Made by a program: the position numbers and the translations under genes
The notes under the pieces: model-generated
What the model saw: only the letters and a program-made list of their open reading frames with translations
Databases searched by the model: none
What the model was told of the DNA's origin: nothing
In this document: one piece after another, positions 11,631 through 23,487 of the stretch
Numbering within the stretch: position 1 is the first letter of the stretch
How the letters are laid out: each line of letters starts with the position of its first letter
Assembly: GCF_032362555.1 (NCBI RefSeq)
Contig: NC_083511.1
Coordinates: 8,308,001 to 8,372,000, forward strand
Length of the DNA stretch: 64,000 nt
Direction: 5' to 3'
DNA from: Amyelois transitella
Lineage: Eukaryota > Arthropoda > Insecta > Lepidoptera > Pyralidae

Positions 11631-12245
11631 TTTTTCACCAACAAATTTAAATCAACATGCAGATGATACTTAGATAATTTTAAACACAAAAAAAATATTT
11701 ATTTAGGATAATGAAAACAAATGCTTGTGAAATAAAATTTATTGGAATAGGTAATGCATTAAATGGTTACGTACTTAGTGCACACTAAAATACTATACAC
11801 AAACTTGAATATTTACACCTGAAGCAAGCAGAAACATCTCGACCTGCAAGAGAAAACAATAGGCAATTAAAATATGAATTTCACAATTTTTTAATAAAAG
11901 AAGTTACGGTTACTGAGTGGAAATAAGATATATAAATATTTAAGATATTTCTTATAGTATAAATCAAAACTTACAAAACTAACTATGGTATTGAATATGT
12001 TCATAAGTTTTTCTTACAATGACCTTTGTTTCATAGAAGACAAACAGAGCCTTGGTAAATTAGTATTATATTCAAATTACACATGTGTCGAAAGAACAAA
12101 TAGTCTTAATTTATTCATACTTAATATTATTGGATAACTAAACATTGCAGAGAAAGACGACATGTGATGTGGCGAGTAAAAGTTTTAAATGTTCCGTACA
12201 AGTAAAATATAAATATGTACAACCTGTCGCATCTGTAACCTTGGT

Positions 12246-15200
12246 TCACCGGCGGTGCCTGGAGTAGCTGCCGCTGCGCGATCTCCGCCGGTCGTAGTCC
12301 CTAGACCGCTCATACCTATCGTGTCTGTCGTAATCCCTCCCCGACCTATCGTAGGACCTATCCCGCTTGGAACTCTCCCTGCCGTGAGATCTCTTGTCTC
12401 TTCTACGCGACCACTCTTCGGACCGATCGCGGGAACGCCTCCGTTCTGACCGCGATCCGTAACTCGCTGACCGTGATCTTCTACTGCGCTTCCTAGGTCT
12501 CTCTTCGTCAGACTCATCCCTATATTTATCTTTATGCGACCTCTCGTAATCTCTACTCTTCGATGATTTATGCTTGTCATAGTAATCATCTTTTTTCCTA
12601 GATTTGGATTTATCTGATTTTTCATAATCATCATTTTTTGATTTTGAATAAGAGTTCTTATCTGATTTGTGTGATTTGTCTTTCTTCTCTTTGTGTTTCT
12701 TCGACTTTTTCGCGGACTCGCTTGAACTAGAGCTCTTGCGTTTACGTTTCTTAGTATGTTTAATTTCAACTTTGGTTTCATGCTCACTTTCTGACGAGGA
12801 ACCACCTGACGACGAAGAATCTGCTTCGGAATCGCTAGAAGCTATACTAGTTTTGTGGTTCTTGCTGCTGTTCTTTTGGGGAGAAGGGGTGTTATTTTTA
12901 CTTTTTTTCCATTGCTCCTCTGTAATTGTTTCTAGTTTCCTAATACCATCTACGCTATCGTAAGATTTATGGTTCTTGTCTGGTCTTTTATCTTTTGAGG
13001 TTCGGCGTTCTGGTAGCTTCTCTGGCGTTTCGGATTCCACTGGCGGCGGTGTAGCTGACGATCCTAAAATTTGAAGATTTGTCGTAGTATCTACAGGCAA
13101 GATGACGTGGTTGAGTTTATGGTGGCGAGTGGACTTACTGGATCGACGCGGTCTCTCCGGCGTGGCTGCTGGCGTGGTGGGGTCATCTCCTGCTTCCCGC
13201 TGCTCTGCGCGACGGACTTCCGCTTCAATGTCGCGTGCTGTGCGCTCGAACTCTTGTCTCTTGCGTTTGATGAGGTCCTGGTGAACAAAATCCAGAATCA
13301 AGACAATTGATCTAATTGGGGATATCTCGGGTGGTTCGACCTAATAGTTCAGTATCAGGCCTGTTGAGTTTCATGTTAAAAAATTACATTCGTGTAGGCT
13401 TAATTAGATGATAAATTGTCATAATCACATAAGATAGGAATGACCTTTTATTGTTCATATTCAGATAATTTTATTCTTTGACTGTCCCATATAAACTTAC
13501 ATACATATATATCCAATAATGTGGTATAAATTAAAGTATAGGTTTAATTTTTCCTATGACTAAAATAAACTTAGTACCGTATGTGATTTTATTTCTACCT
13601 ACGCAATCAATATTAATGAGTCAATATAAATAAATGTGACTGCTGAGAATAATGCAGAGTTCACAAGGCTCAACATGTACTCAAGTGAATAATTATTTTT
13701 TAGGAAACTGCATTATTTTATTATTTAAAATGGTATGTACAAACATCTATTATTACGTTTTCACAGAATGTTTTGTCACATGTTTATTGCTTATCAGAAG
13801 ACGCGATAATGCAAGTGCACTCTTCAGTTAATACAAGACGGTACAAAAAATTAAGAAAAACTTTGTAAGATGTTCGAATGCAACTCGCGACCGCCTGTAA
13901 TTTGTTTTCGCCATCAATTGCGCACATAAGGTGCGGTTATAATAATTCCGAATTAGAATGCATCACCGATGACAGATTTGTTTTTATCATACTACAGCAA
14001 AGAAAGTAGTCATGTTTGTTGTAGGAGTCTTTTATACATACTTTGGTTTCCTTTAACTTTTTTATTTAATTGGGAGATCAGATAATATTATACTTTGCTT
14101 GTATAAATATGTTAAATTTGTATGTAAGAAAAATTCTTAACTATTGATGAATGGTTTTACAACGAACATTTCGTGAAAATTAGCGCTTTTTGGCAGCTGC
14201 TTGTGTAACCATGGTTCAATCTGGATGGAAATATTACTTTTAACAGGTCCACGGAATTGGTCACAGGCGGACCCCGGGTTCCTGTCCAGGAAAAGTGCAA
14301 CTATGAAGAATGCCAGGAGGATAAATATAGTGTTTGGTTTATTTCAGGTTGACGAAATGTTTTCCATTCTATCTGTATTCCTATATGAAACTATTCAGCT
14401 AAATACGGCTTTTAAGTTTATAACTATCGTTCCCTGTCTGGCCCGCAAGGAATAAAGACGTGAAATGTGTGTATGGTGTATATATGTAGTGTGTAGTACC
14501 TGCAATTGCTGGTCAGTAATATCGTTTTGGTCTTCTTCGTCGGCGCTGTCGTCGCTACTGCTCTCGTAAGCGCCCAGTCCTGCACACATACACTATACAT
14601 AACACTATGATATAGTCAAAACCGCTGCATGACCTACCTTACCATTCTTTATCATTACGACCGAAGTTGACTGAACACTACCGCAACGCAAATCGAGTTA
14701 GTTTCTGTAGTAAAGTGTGTAAAAATTGACCAATCACAGCGCACCGTTTTTTGTGAACGTAAACGTGATTGGTCAATTTTAGAATTTTCACGCCACTTGC
14801 CCATTTTGATAAATTAATTAAATATTTTTTTGTCTAGGCTGTGTATCTATTTCTGCGGTCTTCTAAAATTTCCAAATATTGCTGCACATTTTGAGATCAA
14901 TAATAAAGTTAATAACGTTGCAAACGGTAAATTAGGTCGATTTAGAGCGCAATATACAAATGTTTATAGTATAAACAAAATTCACATATATACATAAATT
15001 AATTTGAACAAGAACATCTATGAATCAGGACATTTTCTTACCAATTCTCCACAAAACACAATAGGGTGAAACATTGCCGATTTAAATATATCCCATTTCG
15101 ATACTAATTATATTGTTGCGGTGTTTGCTGAAAGGGAAAGGTATTTGTGGACATCCGTGGCAGTTTGTTGCACAATCAGTTCTTTCGATTGTTTATTTAT

Positions 15201-18200
15201 TTTTTTAAACTGCCATTTACGTCCTTGAGAACTATCTGGCAAACATTTCTTATTTGTTTGTCGTTTTCAAAATTCAGACACATCAAATATGACATTCTTT
15301 TTTTTTTTTTTTTGAGAATTAGGCATAGATCTGCGAGATAGTTCTACCCCATGACAAGTGCAGAAGGACACTTACCGAGGCCGCTGGCGATGGCGGCGAG
15401 TGCCTTGGACTTGCTTGCCTTCAACACGTTGAGGCGCGATGCTTTTACCATATAAATAAAACCAACATTAATCACACACCACATGTATTCAATCAACTGG
15501 CAACATCTGAAATAAGACTTTATTAGCGATGAAATAGGTATCACAATAGCACAGCACGTTTCTTGATCACAGATTAAAGACTAGAAATATTGTTACACGT
15601 TTTAGAGTCAGTACACGAATGTTTCTCGTTGTATAGGGTAATGTCTTGATCGACCGGCCTTTGGGTATAAGCCTATATGAGTTGAAATACCTTGTGCGGC
15701 GGTATACCGGGCCAATTCTTCCTGGCTCACCGTATGAATCTCTTGGTCGGTCACCTCTAGTAAGATTTCCGTCAATGTGCGACGGACGCTCAGCATCTGG
15801 AACGATAATTGTCAATGAGACAATGTTGCCCTAATTTATGTCTTAAAAATGCGTTAATCATCTTAAGATTCCAGAACAAGTTAAAGATAGTAAATAGATG
15901 TTTTCATTTCTATTAGTAATTTGTAGACCCTAAGCTGAAAATATAATCAGGCATACAATCCCTTCAACAGAGAACAAATATATCTTCACACCATTTCACT
16001 TAATTGAAATAACATACATTGTTCATGCTTCTTTCTGTGTCTCTTGACAGCAGTGTTTGAATTTGTTATTTACAAACAATATTAGAAATCTTTATATAAT
16101 ATTGGTATGGAAAAAGCAGTTCATCATACATACCACTTCCTGCATAATCTCCTCTTTGCTCTTCTTGACTAATTGCGGTTCGGGCTCCACTTGTTGCTCC
16201 TTCACAACCTCCTCTTCTTCCTCCTCTTGCGGTGGCAGCTCCTGATCAGTCTCCGCTCCCGCTTCCTCGGGCTCCGAGTCAGATTCCTATAAAGGTACAA
16301 TTATACATTCATTATTTAATAGTACTTAAGAGAACCAAAGTCAATGCGTTATCAAAAAAAAATTACAAATATTCAAAACTCCTTGATCCTCCTATCCTTC
16401 TTAGTCTTTTGGTCTCAAAATCGGAACTATAATGTATTTATCCTTCAGGTTTATTAAAACAACACATCCTACTATCTCCTATCAGAATGTTTCACCGATA
16501 CAATGAAATCTTGATCTCTAACAGATAATTGATAAGTTCAGATGGCAAATATTATCTCAACGTAATTCTGTTTAATTTTTATTTTTACTCACACACTGTA
16601 GCTTCATTATTTTGATATCTTTAGTGTTCTTTACCATTTATTTTTGCTCATTTTCTTACCAGTAGTACACCTCAGCGAATTGTTAATTTTTTGTAAATAT
16701 TACCTTAGAAATAATAAATTGAATACCAAACGTTTACAATACAACAGGCGCACATTTTCTAGTGAATCCATGCAGAATGTAAAAGTCAATCAAGAGAAAG
16801 GCTAATAATAAACTTGGGATTCTTCTTTTAGGTGACTGGCTAGCAACCTGTCACTAGTTGAATCTCAATTCCACCATTACCGCAACAGCTGAATATCAAT
16901 ACAGCAGCCTTTCAGTTTTTTCGAATCTGTTGGTGAATTAGGATGTGCTTAGTGAATGTGAACACTTACAAATTTGCTCTTGGGCGGGGGCATGGGTTCT
17001 CCACTAGCTTCAGCTTTCATCCTCTGTAATTCCTCTTCTTCCAACTTCTTTTTCTGTTTCTCAGCTTCCTCGCGCGCTACCTTCTCTTGCTCCCTCTCTA
17101 TGGCTTTTTGTTTTTCCCGTTCCATCTTCTCTAAACCTGTTTAAAATGCCAATATTTAATTTTTGCAGTTTAACATTGATAGTCTCAGTATGTTTGGTCA
17201 ATTTTTCAAAAAATTTGAAGGCTTTAAACTGAAAAATATTTAATGATAATAACTACTACTGTTATATTTCCACTTTGTTCGGTATCCTCAATTTAAGACC
17301 ATTGGCTTGCATATCATCTTGAAAAATGTATCTGATATTGTATAATAATGTTATGTTGGCATATTGTTACCTTCTCTTATCCAAGCAGGTAGCTGCCTTC
17401 GTTTTGCAGCGTCTATGGTGGCCGAGGGTCCCATAGGAGGCACTATTGGTTCGATAACCGGTGGTATCATTGCAGGTTTATCTCTGTTGAGTAAATAAAT
17501 ATAGGCTATTTCATTCGAAATTAAATAATTTATTTGCTGCTTTAAACACACAGCCAGTCAAAAACTGATGTTACAAAGAGAAATGAGGGAGTGATAAATT
17601 TTTAATGGCACATCTATGGTCAAATACATAAACTATCGCTGTTCTGTTTCACGTCATACAAAAAAACGTACGTTCGTCACCAAAAGCGAAACAGCGATAA
17701 TATTTCGCGCAATAAAAATGGCGTCGCTCGTTCATGTGCGGGGGCAGGAACCAACAAAGTTAACAGCTAAAACTATCACAATGTTTATTATTACACGTAG
17801 TGTCAATTATTTAGAAACAATAACAGGACCACTCCATTTTTTTCCCATGGATGTCGTAAAAGGCGATTAATGGATAGGCTTACAAACTTGGGATTCCTCT
17901 TGTAGGCGTTCGAACCTATCACTATTTTGAATCTCAATTACATAAAACCATACAGCTAAATATGGCCTTATAGTCTTTTCAAAACTGTAGGCTGTGTCTA
18001 CCCCACAAGAGATATAGACGTGACCATATGTATGTATGTACTTTTGTCTCAAGCAGACTAAATTAAGTCAGTGATATCATAACATACAGTGCAACAATGA
18101 ATTTAAATTGTGAGAGCCCATTAAGGCATGAATACCTTCATTGGCCACTTAAGTATACCTGTTAGACCTGGAACTTCTTGATTTATGATCTCGGTTCTTG

Positions 18201-19491
18201 CTCTTGGAGCGACGGTCTCTGCTGCGACTGCTGCCCCGACTGTTGCTAGAATCCTGGGCCACTTGAGGCGCTGTCCAGTACCCATGTTGAAATGTTGGCG
18301 CAGGCACTCCGGTTGTGTAGCTAGAAGTGTGAAAATACAATGATTTAATACTTCTAACTAATATTATAAAGAGGTAAAGTTTGTTTGTGTGTACAGCCTA
18401 ATGAAAATTCTTTTACCATTAAAACATACATTATCTGTGGGTATTTTCAGCGATGTAGCATGGGTGAAGCCGTGGCAGGCGGCTAGTAGTACCTACATAT
18501 GACGACATTACTATAACTTTGAAAAATCTTAATCTTGCTCTTCCTTAAAATCAACCTACATTATAATAAGTTATTTAGGAAAACAAAGGATGTTGAATAA
18601 ATCTTTAAATTTATTAAAAAGACACATGACTTTTAAATCATCAGCTGTGGCTGACTGTTCTTTCTACCATCAGATTGAGATTGATTGATTAAGAGAAGGT
18701 ATTTTAAGCATTCTTACCCGGGCATTGGTGTAGCCCCATCAGCTGGCATAGTATAGCCATCCATCATTGGTGCCATTGCTATGGTCGAATCTGGCACCAT
18801 TTTGGAATCCACTCCGCCAGCACCAGGCCATCCCCAACCTGAAGGGTTTTAACATTGATAATATAAGATTACTTCCAAATTACACTGCAGGTAAGTCTGC
18901 ATTTATTATTGTTATCCCTTTCATGAACCATGTTATGAGCCAATTCCAATGTCAGTCTACTGGGTGCTATAAAAGTGACACCCCATATGTTGCAAACAAA
19001 TTTGGCTAAATCATTGTTAAATATCAATTAACACCAACTACAGCTTTTAAGGCAGCTTGGGATGGGATTATTTTGGCAGAAATACAAACAAATCACTTTA
19101 TCATTTTATTTTATTTGGGAAACAAACAGTATCATTTCTATTTTCATTAAATATAATGAAAGCCTAGATGAGTATTAAAGTACTGCTTACCCCATTGATT
19201 CCAATTATTGTCCCAGGTGTTAGTTGAAGAGTTCCATTCAACTCCTGGAGGCGCCGATTCCGTATTATCCGGGTTTTCGACTTCCATCGGCGCTTCGCCC
19301 TCCTCTGCATCGGGCTTCATTGAAGGAGGCGGAGGTGCCGCAATTATAGCGGCAGCTTCCTTCATAGCAATCCATTGTTGAGCGAGAGCAGCCCAATCTA
19401 CTGAATTTGAGTCTACATTTTGATATGCACTGGGATTCAGTGCCCATTGTGTCGGATACGCAGGGTTTGCGGCATCCTTGCCAGAGAACAT
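12246..19491 (-). CDS. PNISR: PNISR: PNN-interacting serine/arginine-rich protein
   Basis: A nuclear SR-type protein linked to pre-mRNA splicing through pinin. Ten coding exons on the minus strand: 19191-19491, 18718-18838, 18159-18320, 17371-17483, 16970-17136, 16134-16286, 15691-15796, 15376-15441, 14500-14579 and 12246-13277. They sum to 2301 bases in one frame, or 766 residues. Family marks in order: VDWAALAQQWIAMKEA near the N-terminus; a short RS run in exon 3; IDAAKRRQLPAWIREG across exons 4-5; a charged coiled-coil-like stretch in exon 5; LTEILLEVTDQEIHTVSQEE in exon 7; a Gly-Leu then acidic stretch in exons 8-9; and a long C-terminal RS/RD/KH domain in exon 10. The start is the ATG at 19491; a GTG nine bases upstream extends the frame but is not a likely start. 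The 15441 acceptor has a weak pyrimidine tract and was chosen because it alone keeps the frame. Frames antisense to the RS exon are compositional shadows. Confidence 0.93.
14385..14485 (+). repeat. Decayed REP 3' part in a PNISR intron
   Basis: Resembles the REP 3' half: an AGCTAAATACGGC segment, then CCTGTCTGGCCCGCAAGG and AAGACGTGA, then a TGTGTATGG tail. Confidence 0.5.
14722..14780. repeat. Perfect 16-base inverted repeat with CCAAT cores
   Basis: Arms at 14722-14737 and 14765-14780 (AAAATTGACCAATCAC and its complement) with a 27-base loop. It lies in the PNISR intron between exons 8 and 9. It may be a small MITE or regulatory pair; neither is proven. Confidence 0.6.
16800..16935 (+). 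repeat. Diverged REP fragment in a PNISR intron
   Basis: Matches the REP middle: AACTTGGGATTCTTCTTTTA, GGCTAGCAACCTGTCACTA, then a TTGAATCTCAATTC-like run and a decayed remainder. Confidence 0.6.
17620..17790. repeat. MITE-like repeat with AACTATCGCTGT inverted ends
   Basis: Contains AACTATCGCTGTTCTGTTTC, then later GCGAAACAGCGATAA, then GGGGCAGGA and AAAGTTAACA. The same order of words is seen at 59550-59690, so this is an interspersed family. Confidence 0.5.
17818..18043 (+). repeat. REP copy in a PNISR intron
   Basis: Nearly full REP copy from GGACCACTCC to the TATGTATGTATGT tail. The 5' GTGCCGTGTGG segment is missing. Confidence 0.75.
18355..18500. repeat. Fragment of a common lepidopteran interspersed repeat
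   Basis: Reads AATATTATAAAGAGG then GTTTGTTTGTGTGT and, later, GGTGAAGCCGTGGCAGGCGG. These words belong to a repeat seen elsewhere here (29180, 33775, 37115). I do not assign its class. Confidence 0.4.
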
Positions 19492-19560
19492 TGTTGCCAC
19501 TTTGATGTCTATTTACACGTTTTACACTTATTCTTAAACGTTTACATTACATTAATTGCT

Positions 19561-20204
19561 TAGTAGAGTTATTAAGCACCTTGGTAGTATGATTTTGCAA
19601 CCATATTTAAAAGAAAAATGAAAAATTCGATCCTAAAATCTAAAATGTGTCCACATTTTTCAGTCAATGAAATGTAATTTTTTTTAATATCTAGCAGATA
19701 TTTAGTGTTGCCAGATTGTATTGTACATAAATACCCCCGTGAAGTCAAACTAAACGCTGTGCTGTGTCTTGACTTCAGATTTGTCAAACCAATTTTGTTC
19801 TTGGTCTTTATAGTTACTGTTTACCTATAGAAAATTAAAATGTTTTTTTATAGCCTTATGATTACTATGAGATATTCAAGAATTATTAAATCGGGCCGAG
19901 TAAGAGGTGACTTGAACATAAACGACCACAGATAATTTATGTATAAGCCATAAGACAGATAGGACATTCGTTGGTGATTGATTGACTTTTGTCACTAGTG
20001 ATGTGCAAGTTGAGCTATTGTCGACAAGCTAGTGATGTACCTATTTGATATCGAAAACTGCTGCTGGGGTTTTTTATGTATTGTACTTTTATTTTATTAT
20101 TTTATAAAAATAAAACAAAGTTACATTAGTCATTTTTGTAAATCGTTATTTAGCAATAGATTTATTTTTAAAAGAGGATGCAAAAAAAAAACGTTAACAT
20201 AGCT
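19561..20204. other. PNISR upstream region
   Basis: Should hold the PNISR promoter. AT-rich; no element can be named. Confidence 0.4.
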
Positions 20205-20470
20205 TATGTATGTACTATAGCTTCCTTTTCCCTTCTCGCCCCCACGTGTAAGCCTGGGCTAGGGTCTCTCACGCTGTCTTCGTCCGACATGGTCCGCTTT
20301 CCGTCATTTTCATTCAGTTTTGTTCGGTTCGCAGCCACATTGGCACATACATAGTCTTTTGCAATGTCACGCTAGGATCTTTTTACCTGGAGCCGGCGGT
20401 CAGGAAGCTTCCGCAACACGTCGCCATACTAGCATAGGCGTTTCTCTGGCAGTTACTACTTCTGCGGTCA
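20205..20470 (-). other. GC-richer block of unknown origin with a short frame
   Basis: On the minus strand an ATG at 20290 opens a 28-residue frame starting MSDEDSVRDPSPGLHVGARR. Its base composition differs from the flanks. It could be a 5' piece of a retroelement. I do not recognise it. Confidence 0.3.
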
Positions 20471-20635
20471 TTTAAATGGTCTTTAGACTTTAAGACTGAA
20501 GGCTTAACAATTTACATCTATCAATTTATATTTAATTCCGATAGTGAAGGGTGAAGGTCATACATTTTGTCACATAGTAACTTAAGTAACTTAGTAACTA
20601 TGGTCATGTGATTCTTAGAATAGGTTCACTTCTTA

Positions 20636-20680
20636 TCTTTCCCATGGATGTCGTAAGAGGCGACTACTTTTGTGAACTTT
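20636..20680 (+). repeat. REP fragment
   Basis: A short match, CTTTCCCATGGATGTCGTAA then AGGCGACTA, to the REP 5' half. Confidence 0.6.
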
Positions 20681-20939
20681 GGATTCGGAGTCGCCATATT
20701 TATTTTGAGTCAAAGCATGGCCAAAGATATGGCGGCATAAATGGCCAATAACAGCGTGCGACACTAGCGCTATGAGCATACATCAGAACTACAGAGTCCT
20801 GGGCCAGCAGGCCAATTCTGTTATTTGTTAACCGAAACAGATCGGCTGCGTTTCGCCTTGGTTACAGTCAAAGACTAAAATAATACTGTAGGAAGTTACA
20901 GTTGCGTTTGTAATGTCTGGTGAACGACGGAGTTAGTAA

Positions 20940-21125
20940 AAAAAAAATTCAAAATTTTTATTCATTATTATAGGAAACTATTATATCGCTTAATAATTGT
21001 CGTATGGTTTAACAACTTGGTTGACGTCAAATAAATTACTTAAAAACTAAGTTTACTGCCGCTTCCAAGGCGTCAGTGCAGAAGAAGCGGTAACAAACTG
21101 CACTGCAGCATTTTCTTCAACAAGC
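20940..21125 (-). repeat. LINE-B 3' fragment
   Basis: Nearly the same as 45955-46135: GACGTCAAATAAATTACTTA, CTGCCGCTTCCAAGGCGTCA, AACAAACTGCACTGCAGCAT. Tail AATAAAAATTTTGAATTT on the minus strand. 5'-truncated. Confidence 0.75.
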
Positions 21126-21769
21126 AAGTCCTTGTCTAACTTCTTGCTTCTAACACTACCTGCCAGTATTTAAGTAGCACGTGGGTTTGGTAGAATATAC
21201 TCGTACGAAATGTTGTTCTTTCATAAAAATGTTTCCATCGTCATTCATGAATTGACAAGTGATACTTTTAGCTGGAGAGCTAGTGAACCCTCCGAGTAAC
21301 GGTGTTCCTGTAAGGCTAGAAATTTGTAGAGTGATGATTCATAGCACACCAAGGCCAAAAATCATGACCTGGCAGGCATCTGCCCTGCACATCATCAAAA
21401 CTTTTATTTCTTAAAATGTAAAATACATAGGAAAAAAAAACTTCAAAAAATAATATCATCTATTTTATTTATTGATAATTATAAAAAAAAATTGCCAGGC
21501 GATTAGAGTAAGCAAAAGTACCTGCCAGGTGCATCGAGAACTGCACAGTTTAGGAAGAAAAATAAACTTTCTTCTGTAAAGTTGAAATTTAAGTATATGT
21601 TTTAGTATATCATTTAGAAGAAATGTGTACAATGACAGGCGGTTCTGAACAGCATAAGACCTTGACAGGCGAAGGGAAAGATGCTAAGAACGTGCTAGTA
21701 AGAAGCGTTACGTAAATGCATGTAGTGTCAGTGACATGTAAGAAAGTTAAAAATTATAGATGCAATATA

Positions 21770-22024
21770 CATACATACATATGGTCACGTCTATATCCCT
21801 TGCGGGGTAGACAGAGCCAATAGTCTTGAAAAGACTGAATGGCCACGTTCAGCTATTTGGCTTAATGATAGAATTGAGATTCAAATAGTGACAGGTTGCT
21901 AGCCCATCGCCTAAATAGAATCCCAAGTTTGTAAGCCTATCCCTTAGTCGCCTTTTACGACATCCATGATGTAATGGAGTAGTCCTATCCTTTTTTGTAT
22001 TGGTGCTGGGAACCACACGGCACT
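21770..22024 (-). repeat. REP copy at the inner end of the left arm
   Basis: Starts with the CATACATACATATGG tail exactly where the inverted arms stop matching, and ends at GGGAACCACACGGCAC. Confidence 0.8.
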
Positions 22025-22269
22025 CGTGGTATCACCGGCAGAATTTGTCTAAAGTCGCCACAAAAAAGAACAGTTATTCCACCCATGGGTTATTACACGC
22101 ATACAATATTATTAATTCCAATAAGAACGACAGCCCGCGTTTGCCGCAAACGGTTCAAGTCAAAGCCGACTTTCGGCGCTACAGGTTACGGCGCTTCATC
22201 CACTGCGGGTAACGCAACGTGTGTTCGCGGTTCTACAGAACAATGTCTGTGGATAAAACTGAAAAATTA

Positions 22270-22435
22270 AGATTTTTTTTCTACGTATTTTTCCAGGATA
22301 AAAAGTATCCTATTTTATGCCCATGATAATAAGGTATAATTATACCAAGTTTCATCGAAATCGAACCGTTAGTTTTCACGTGATGCCTGAACATACAGAC
22401 AGACAGACAAAAATTTTTTTAATCACATATATGTG
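22270..22435 (+). repeat. Interspersed-repeat fragment
   Basis: Reads GGATAAAAAGTATCCTATTT, AAGTTTCATCGAAATCGAAC, CCGTTAGTTTTCACGTGATG and ACAGACAGACAGAC. The family resembles 29180-29420 and 37115-37325. Confidence 0.55.
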
Positions 22436-22507
22436 TTTGGTATCGATCCAGTAACACCCCCTGCTATTTATTTTTTCAATATTTTCAACGTACAGAATTG
22501 ACCCTTC

Positions 22508-22563
22508 TACAGATTTATTACATGTATAGATATAGATATAGATAGATAGATATAGAATAGATA
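22508..22563. repeat. GATA-type microsatellite
   Basis: Imperfect tract built of ATAGAT and GATA units. Confidence 0.8.
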
Positions 22564-22725
22564 TAAATTGGTGCATTTTTGTTTTTCTGAAGAATGAATG
22601 AATTTTTAACTGTAGAATACATTTCAGGTAATATACAGTTATTTGATTCAATATACAGTCCTATGTAATTGAACGCGATATTCCATTCTTTATGACATTA
22701 TTAATTTACTGAAATATTTCTTCAG

Positions 22726-22805
22726 AGGAGGAAAACGATATTGAAGAGTCGTGTGATGATAAAAAAAGTAGTAGTGAAGAAGGGTCGGATGATGATGATA
22801 ATTAA
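22726..22805 (+). CDS. Possible terminal exon encoding an acidic tail
   Basis: A strong acceptor, ATATTTCTTCAG, is followed by a frame that reads EENDIEESCDDKK, a serine run, EEGSDDDD and N, then TAA at 22803-22805. Composition is typical of acidic C-termini. It lies between the foldback arms. No upstream exon could be joined to it. Another frame is open over the same bases, so coding is not proven. Confidence 0.3.
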
Positions 22806-23221
22806 TATGAAAAAACGTGTAAATTACATAACAATTAGTAAAATATATTGCATCTATAATTTTTAACTTTCTTACATGTCACTGACACTACATGTGTTGC
22901 ATTTACGTAAATCTTCTTACTAGCGCGTTCTTAGCATCTTTACCCGCGCCTGTCAAGGTCTTATGCTGTTCAGAACCGCCTGTCATTGTACACATTTCTT
23001 CTAAATGATATACTCAAATATATACTTAAATTTCAACTTTACAGAAGAAAGTTTATTTTTCTTCCTAAACTGTGCAGTTCTCGATACACCTGGCAGGTAC
23101 TTGTGCTTACTCTAATTGCCTGGCAATTTCTTTTTTATAATTATCAATAAATAAAATAGATGATATTAAATTTTGAAGCTTACAGCAGGAAGTTTTTTTT
23201 TCCTATGTATTTTACATTTTA

Positions 23222-23487
23222 AGAAATAAAAGTAAAATAAAATAAATAAATATATACGGGACAAATTACACTGATTGAGTTAGCCTCGAAGTAAGTTCGA
23301 AACTTGTGTTACGAGATACTAACTCAACGATACTATATTTTATAATAAATACTTATATAGATAAACATCCAAGACCCAGGACAATCAGAAAAAGTTCTTT
23401 TCTCATCATGCCTTGACCGGGATTCGAACCCGGGACCTCCGGTGTCACAGACAAGCGTACTACCGCTGAGCCACAGAGGCCGTCAAA
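23222..23487 (-). repeat. SINE-1 copy with intact A and B boxes
   Basis: On the minus strand the head has A box TGGCTCAGCGG (23463-23473) and B box GGTTCGAATCC (23420-23430). The body ends in TAACACAAGTTTCGAACTTA, CTTCGAGGCTAACTCAATCA and GTCCCGTATATATTTATT. It is a tRNA-derived SINE rather than a tRNA gene because the body continues 190 bases and is repeated at 6310 and 63405. Confidence 0.85.

Noticed and set aside
12185..12805. A 206-residue basic reading frame on the minus strand.
   Set aside because: It overlaps the PNISR RS-domain exon in another frame; the repetitive codons keep several frames open.
12667..12963. A Leu/Phe-rich frame on the plus strand.
   Set aside because: Antisense shadow of the Lys/Glu/Ser-rich PNISR exon.
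19491..19500. A GTG start that would extend PNISR by three residues.
   Set aside because: Non-ATG start without support; the ATG at 19491 lies three codons downstream and fits the family.
23404..23480. A tRNA gene on the minus strand (good A and B boxes).
   Set aside because: The sequence continues into a repeated SINE body and the acceptor stem is not convincing, so it is a SINE promoter.
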